In this document: positions 5,887 to 7,435 of the stretch, piece after piece
Numbering within the stretch: the first letter of the stretch is position 1
Layout: each line of letters opens with the position of its first letter
Made by a program: the position numbers and the translations under genes
Assembly: GCA_024278415.1 (NCBI GenBank)
Contig: JAJRTI010000513.1
Span: 1-7,435 of the forward strand
Length of the DNA stretch: 7,435 nucleotides
Reading direction: 5' to 3'
Origin: Planctomycetota bacterium
GTDB lineage: Bacteria > Planctomycetota > Brocadiia > JAJRTI01
The notes under the pieces: generated by a model
What the model was told of the DNA's origin: nothing
Databases searched by the model: none
Seen by the model: only the letters and a program-made list of their open reading frames with translations

Positions 5887-6128
5887 AGATGATCCACCTT
5901 CCATCAGCGTCTGTCGAGGTGAGCGCTCTGCTGGATGAAGCAAAGCGCGAAGACCTTATCGTCAGAGCACCCGACGGCAGTGAGTTTATGCTCACGGCCG
6001 TTGACGAGTTTGATCGTGAGGTCGCCAGCACGAGGCGCAACGAGAAGCTGATGGCCTTCTTGGACAAACGGGCCCGCGAGGACAAGACAATCCCGCTAGC
6101 CGAGGTCAAGCGGCAGCTCGGCCTATAG
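5883..6128 (+). CDS. Antitoxin of the RelE/ParE module (Phd/YefM-like)
   Basis: An 81-residue, highly charged protein. The N-terminal half (about 3-45, IHLPSASVEVSALLDEAK then LIVRAPDGSEFMLTAVDEFD) follows the strand-helix-strand pattern of Phd/YefM-type antitoxin folds, which bind DNA and repress their own operon. The C-terminal half (46-81), rich in R, K, E and D, is a likely helical tail that would wrap the toxin. The start overlaps the toxin stop by four bases; a second ATG at 5889 is possible. Its role is inferred from fold pattern and partner: the fit to Phd/YefM is only moderate and it may be a separate antitoxin family. The stop is two bases from that of the opposite-strand gene. Confidence 0.7.
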   Translation: MKMIHLPSASVEVSALLDEAKREDLIVRAPDGSEFMLTAVDEFDREVASTRRNEKLMAFLDKRAREDKTIPLAEVKRQLGL

Positions 6129-6130
6129 AG

Positions 6131-7435
6131 CTACCCCAAGAAATCCCACAGCACCGCGCCATCCGCGTTTTTCGGGGTGGGGATGCCCAGTGCGGTGGCT
6201 AGGGTCGGGGCGACGCTGGTGATGCGCGTGGGCTTGGCGCGGCGGTAGCCAGGGCGGATGCCGGGGCCGGCGATGACGAAGTACGAGTCGTCGGAGTGGG
6301 AGCCGGAGTTCAGACGCGGCCAGTCCCACGTGCCGCGCTTCTTGGGGTCGGAGTGCAACTCGAAAAACTCCTCCTTCGTCGGCTTGTCCTCGTGGCGCGG
6401 GATCACGAACACGTCGCCCGCGAACGTCCCGGCCACGCCGAAGCGCGCAGCCTCCTCCATGGGCAGCACGGCCATGAACGCGGCGCGGCCCTGGTCGTCG
6501 GTCAGCGTGAGCAACCGCTCAATGATCCGTTCGCGAATCGTGTGGAACTCGTCGCTGTCCGGCTCGACCACGCCATCGGAGAAACGGTCGGTCGTGTTGA
6601 TGTACACGTAGTGCTTCAGCGCCCACGCCTTGGCCGGCTGGCCGTCGCCTCCGGTGAGGCCCAGCTCCTTCAGCACCGCGTAGGGACCAGGCGACGGCTT
6701 GCCGCCGTAGTGCGTCGCGCCGCCGTGGTCGGACACGAGCGCAATGGCCGCGTCCGGCCCTGCGGCCTCCATGACCGTGCGCACGATCTCGTCGCCCACG
6801 TTCATAAGGCTGTCCCAGTACGCCCAGCCCTCGTCCGCGCGGTCGGGGTCGTACATCGCGTGGTCGGGATCGATCATGTGCATGCTGAGGTGGTTGGTCC
6901 AGTCGGGGCCATGCCACTTGAACATGAACAGGTCCCACTCTTCGTTGCTCAACACGTGGCCCGCGGCCTGGCGATACCAGTTGCCCATGTATTCCTGCTC
7001 TTGGAAATACGTCGCGATGTCCGACGCGTTTTGGATCACGACCTGCTGCCGCGAGCACTGGGTCACGTACGGCCCGCAGGCGTCGACGAGCTGGGCCGCG
7101 AGGCCGGCCGGATGGCAGAAGCCCTCGGCCGGGTAGATCTGGCTGAGGTAGAGGTGCACGTCCGCACCATCGCGAGAGAGCCTCACGAGCTTGCCGCGCA
7201 CCTGCGCGGCCACTTGTTCGCCGTCCGCGGTGAAGGTGTGCTTGCCCCACTCCGACCACTCGCCCACGCGTACCGTGAACAGCGGCTCGCCGCCCTTCTC
7301 CCCGAACACCGACAGGGACTCGTATCCCGCCGCGCCCTTGTTGATGCGCGCGAAGAGGGACGACACCTGCCGATACATATACGGCAAAGCCGCGGCAGGG
7401 AAGGGGTTCGTCATACTGGGCGTGATGGGCATCTC
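6131..7435 (-). CDS. Type I phosphodiesterase/nucleotide pyrophosphatase-like protein, 5' partial
   Basis: The minus-strand frame stays open through the window's right edge, so this is the C-terminal part of a longer gene. An ATG at 7430-7432 is preceded in frame by another sense codon and is unlikely to be the start. Numbering from that Met, the alkaline-phosphatase-superfamily signature includes DPDHAMYDP (188-196), the metal-binding SDHGG (234-238) and GSHSDDSYFVIAGPGI (377-392, H379). The C-terminal APTLATALGIPTPKNADG (408-425) is typical of this family. The N-terminal metal Asp and the Thr/Ser nucleophile are not present and should lie upstream, outside the window. Such enzymes hydrolyse phosphodiester, pyrophosphate or related bonds; the substrate is not predictable here. 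No signal peptide can be judged. The gene converges on the toxin-antitoxin operon. Confidence 0.85.
   Translation of the reverse strand, partial: EMPITPSMTNPFPAAALPYMYRQVSSLFARINKGAAGYESLSVFGEKGGEPLFTVRVGEWSEWGKHTFTADGEQVAAQVRGKLVRLSRDGADVHLYLSQIYPAEGFCHPAGLAAQLVDACGPYVTQCSRQQVVIQNASDIATYFQEQEYMGNWYRQAAGHVLSNEEWDLFMFKWHGPDWTNHLSMHMIDPDHAMYDPDRADEGWAYWDSLMNVGDEIVRTVMEAAGPDAAIALVSDHGGATHYGGKPSPGPYAVLKELGLTGGDGQPAKAWALKHYVYINTTDRFSDGVVEPDSDEFHTIRERIIERLLTLTDDQGRAAFMAVLPMEEAARFGVAGTFAGDVFVIPRHEDKPTKEEFFELHSDPKKRGTWDWPRLNSGSHSDDSYFVIAGPGIRPGYRRAKPTRITSVAPTLATALGIPTPKNADGAVLWDFLG

Noticed and set aside
6519..7259. 246-codon minus-strand frame overlapping the phosphodiesterase
   Set aside because: Another frame of the same strand, Arg-rich and without motifs, whereas the main frame carries the DHG and GSH signatures.
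1..7435. CRISPR array, tRNA, rRNA or transposase gene
   Set aside because: No regularly spaced direct repeats, cloverleaf arms, rRNA-like sequence or transposase motifs were seen on either strand.

Overview
The window comes from a GC-rich bacterial genome that carries many short palindromic repeats. The gene set (a DnaE2-like polymerase, a membrane-anchored SGNH hydrolase, a RelE/ParE toxin-antitoxin pair and an alkaline-phosphatase-superfamily enzyme) and the repeat style suggest an environmental bacterium of the Planctomycetota, Verrucomicrobiota or Hydrogenedentota kind. That placement is a guess from general resemblance; no marker gene settles it.

Layout: (1) 1-288 holds no convincing gene but has at least five short palindromes, several with a GAA or TTC triloop. 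(2) 289-3714 (+) encodes a C-family DNA polymerase III alpha-type subunit. The three catalytic aspartates, an exact QLDLF clamp-binding motif and an OB domain are visible; the tau-binding C-terminus is absent. The reading frame is interrupted, without being broken, by four low-conservation stretches. Three contain clear inverted repeats and one a direct repeat, and all look like intergenic repeat DNA that has been translated. (3) 3715-4203 is a gene-free gap with a 64-bp inverted repeat and a second short hairpin. (4) 4204-5274 (+) is an SGNH/GDSL hydrolase with an N-terminal membrane anchor. It is followed 14 bp later by a two-helix small membrane protein (5289-5516) that seems to have lost its C-terminal part. 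(5) An extended -10 promoter at 5547-5555 precedes a toxin-first RelE/ParE toxin-antitoxin operon (5593-6128) whose genes overlap by ATGA. (6) 6131-7435 (-) is the C-terminal part of a type I phosphodiesterase/nucleotide pyrophosphatase-like protein. It converges on the antitoxin with 2 bp between stop codons, and its N-terminal half lies beyond the right edge.

The genes do not form one pathway. The most interesting signal is the polymerase gene: palindromic elements sit in frame in loops between conserved blocks. This recalls the Rickettsia palindromic elements, which are known to insert in frame in protein genes, but here it occurs in a different kind of bacterium and several times in one replication or mutagenesis enzyme.
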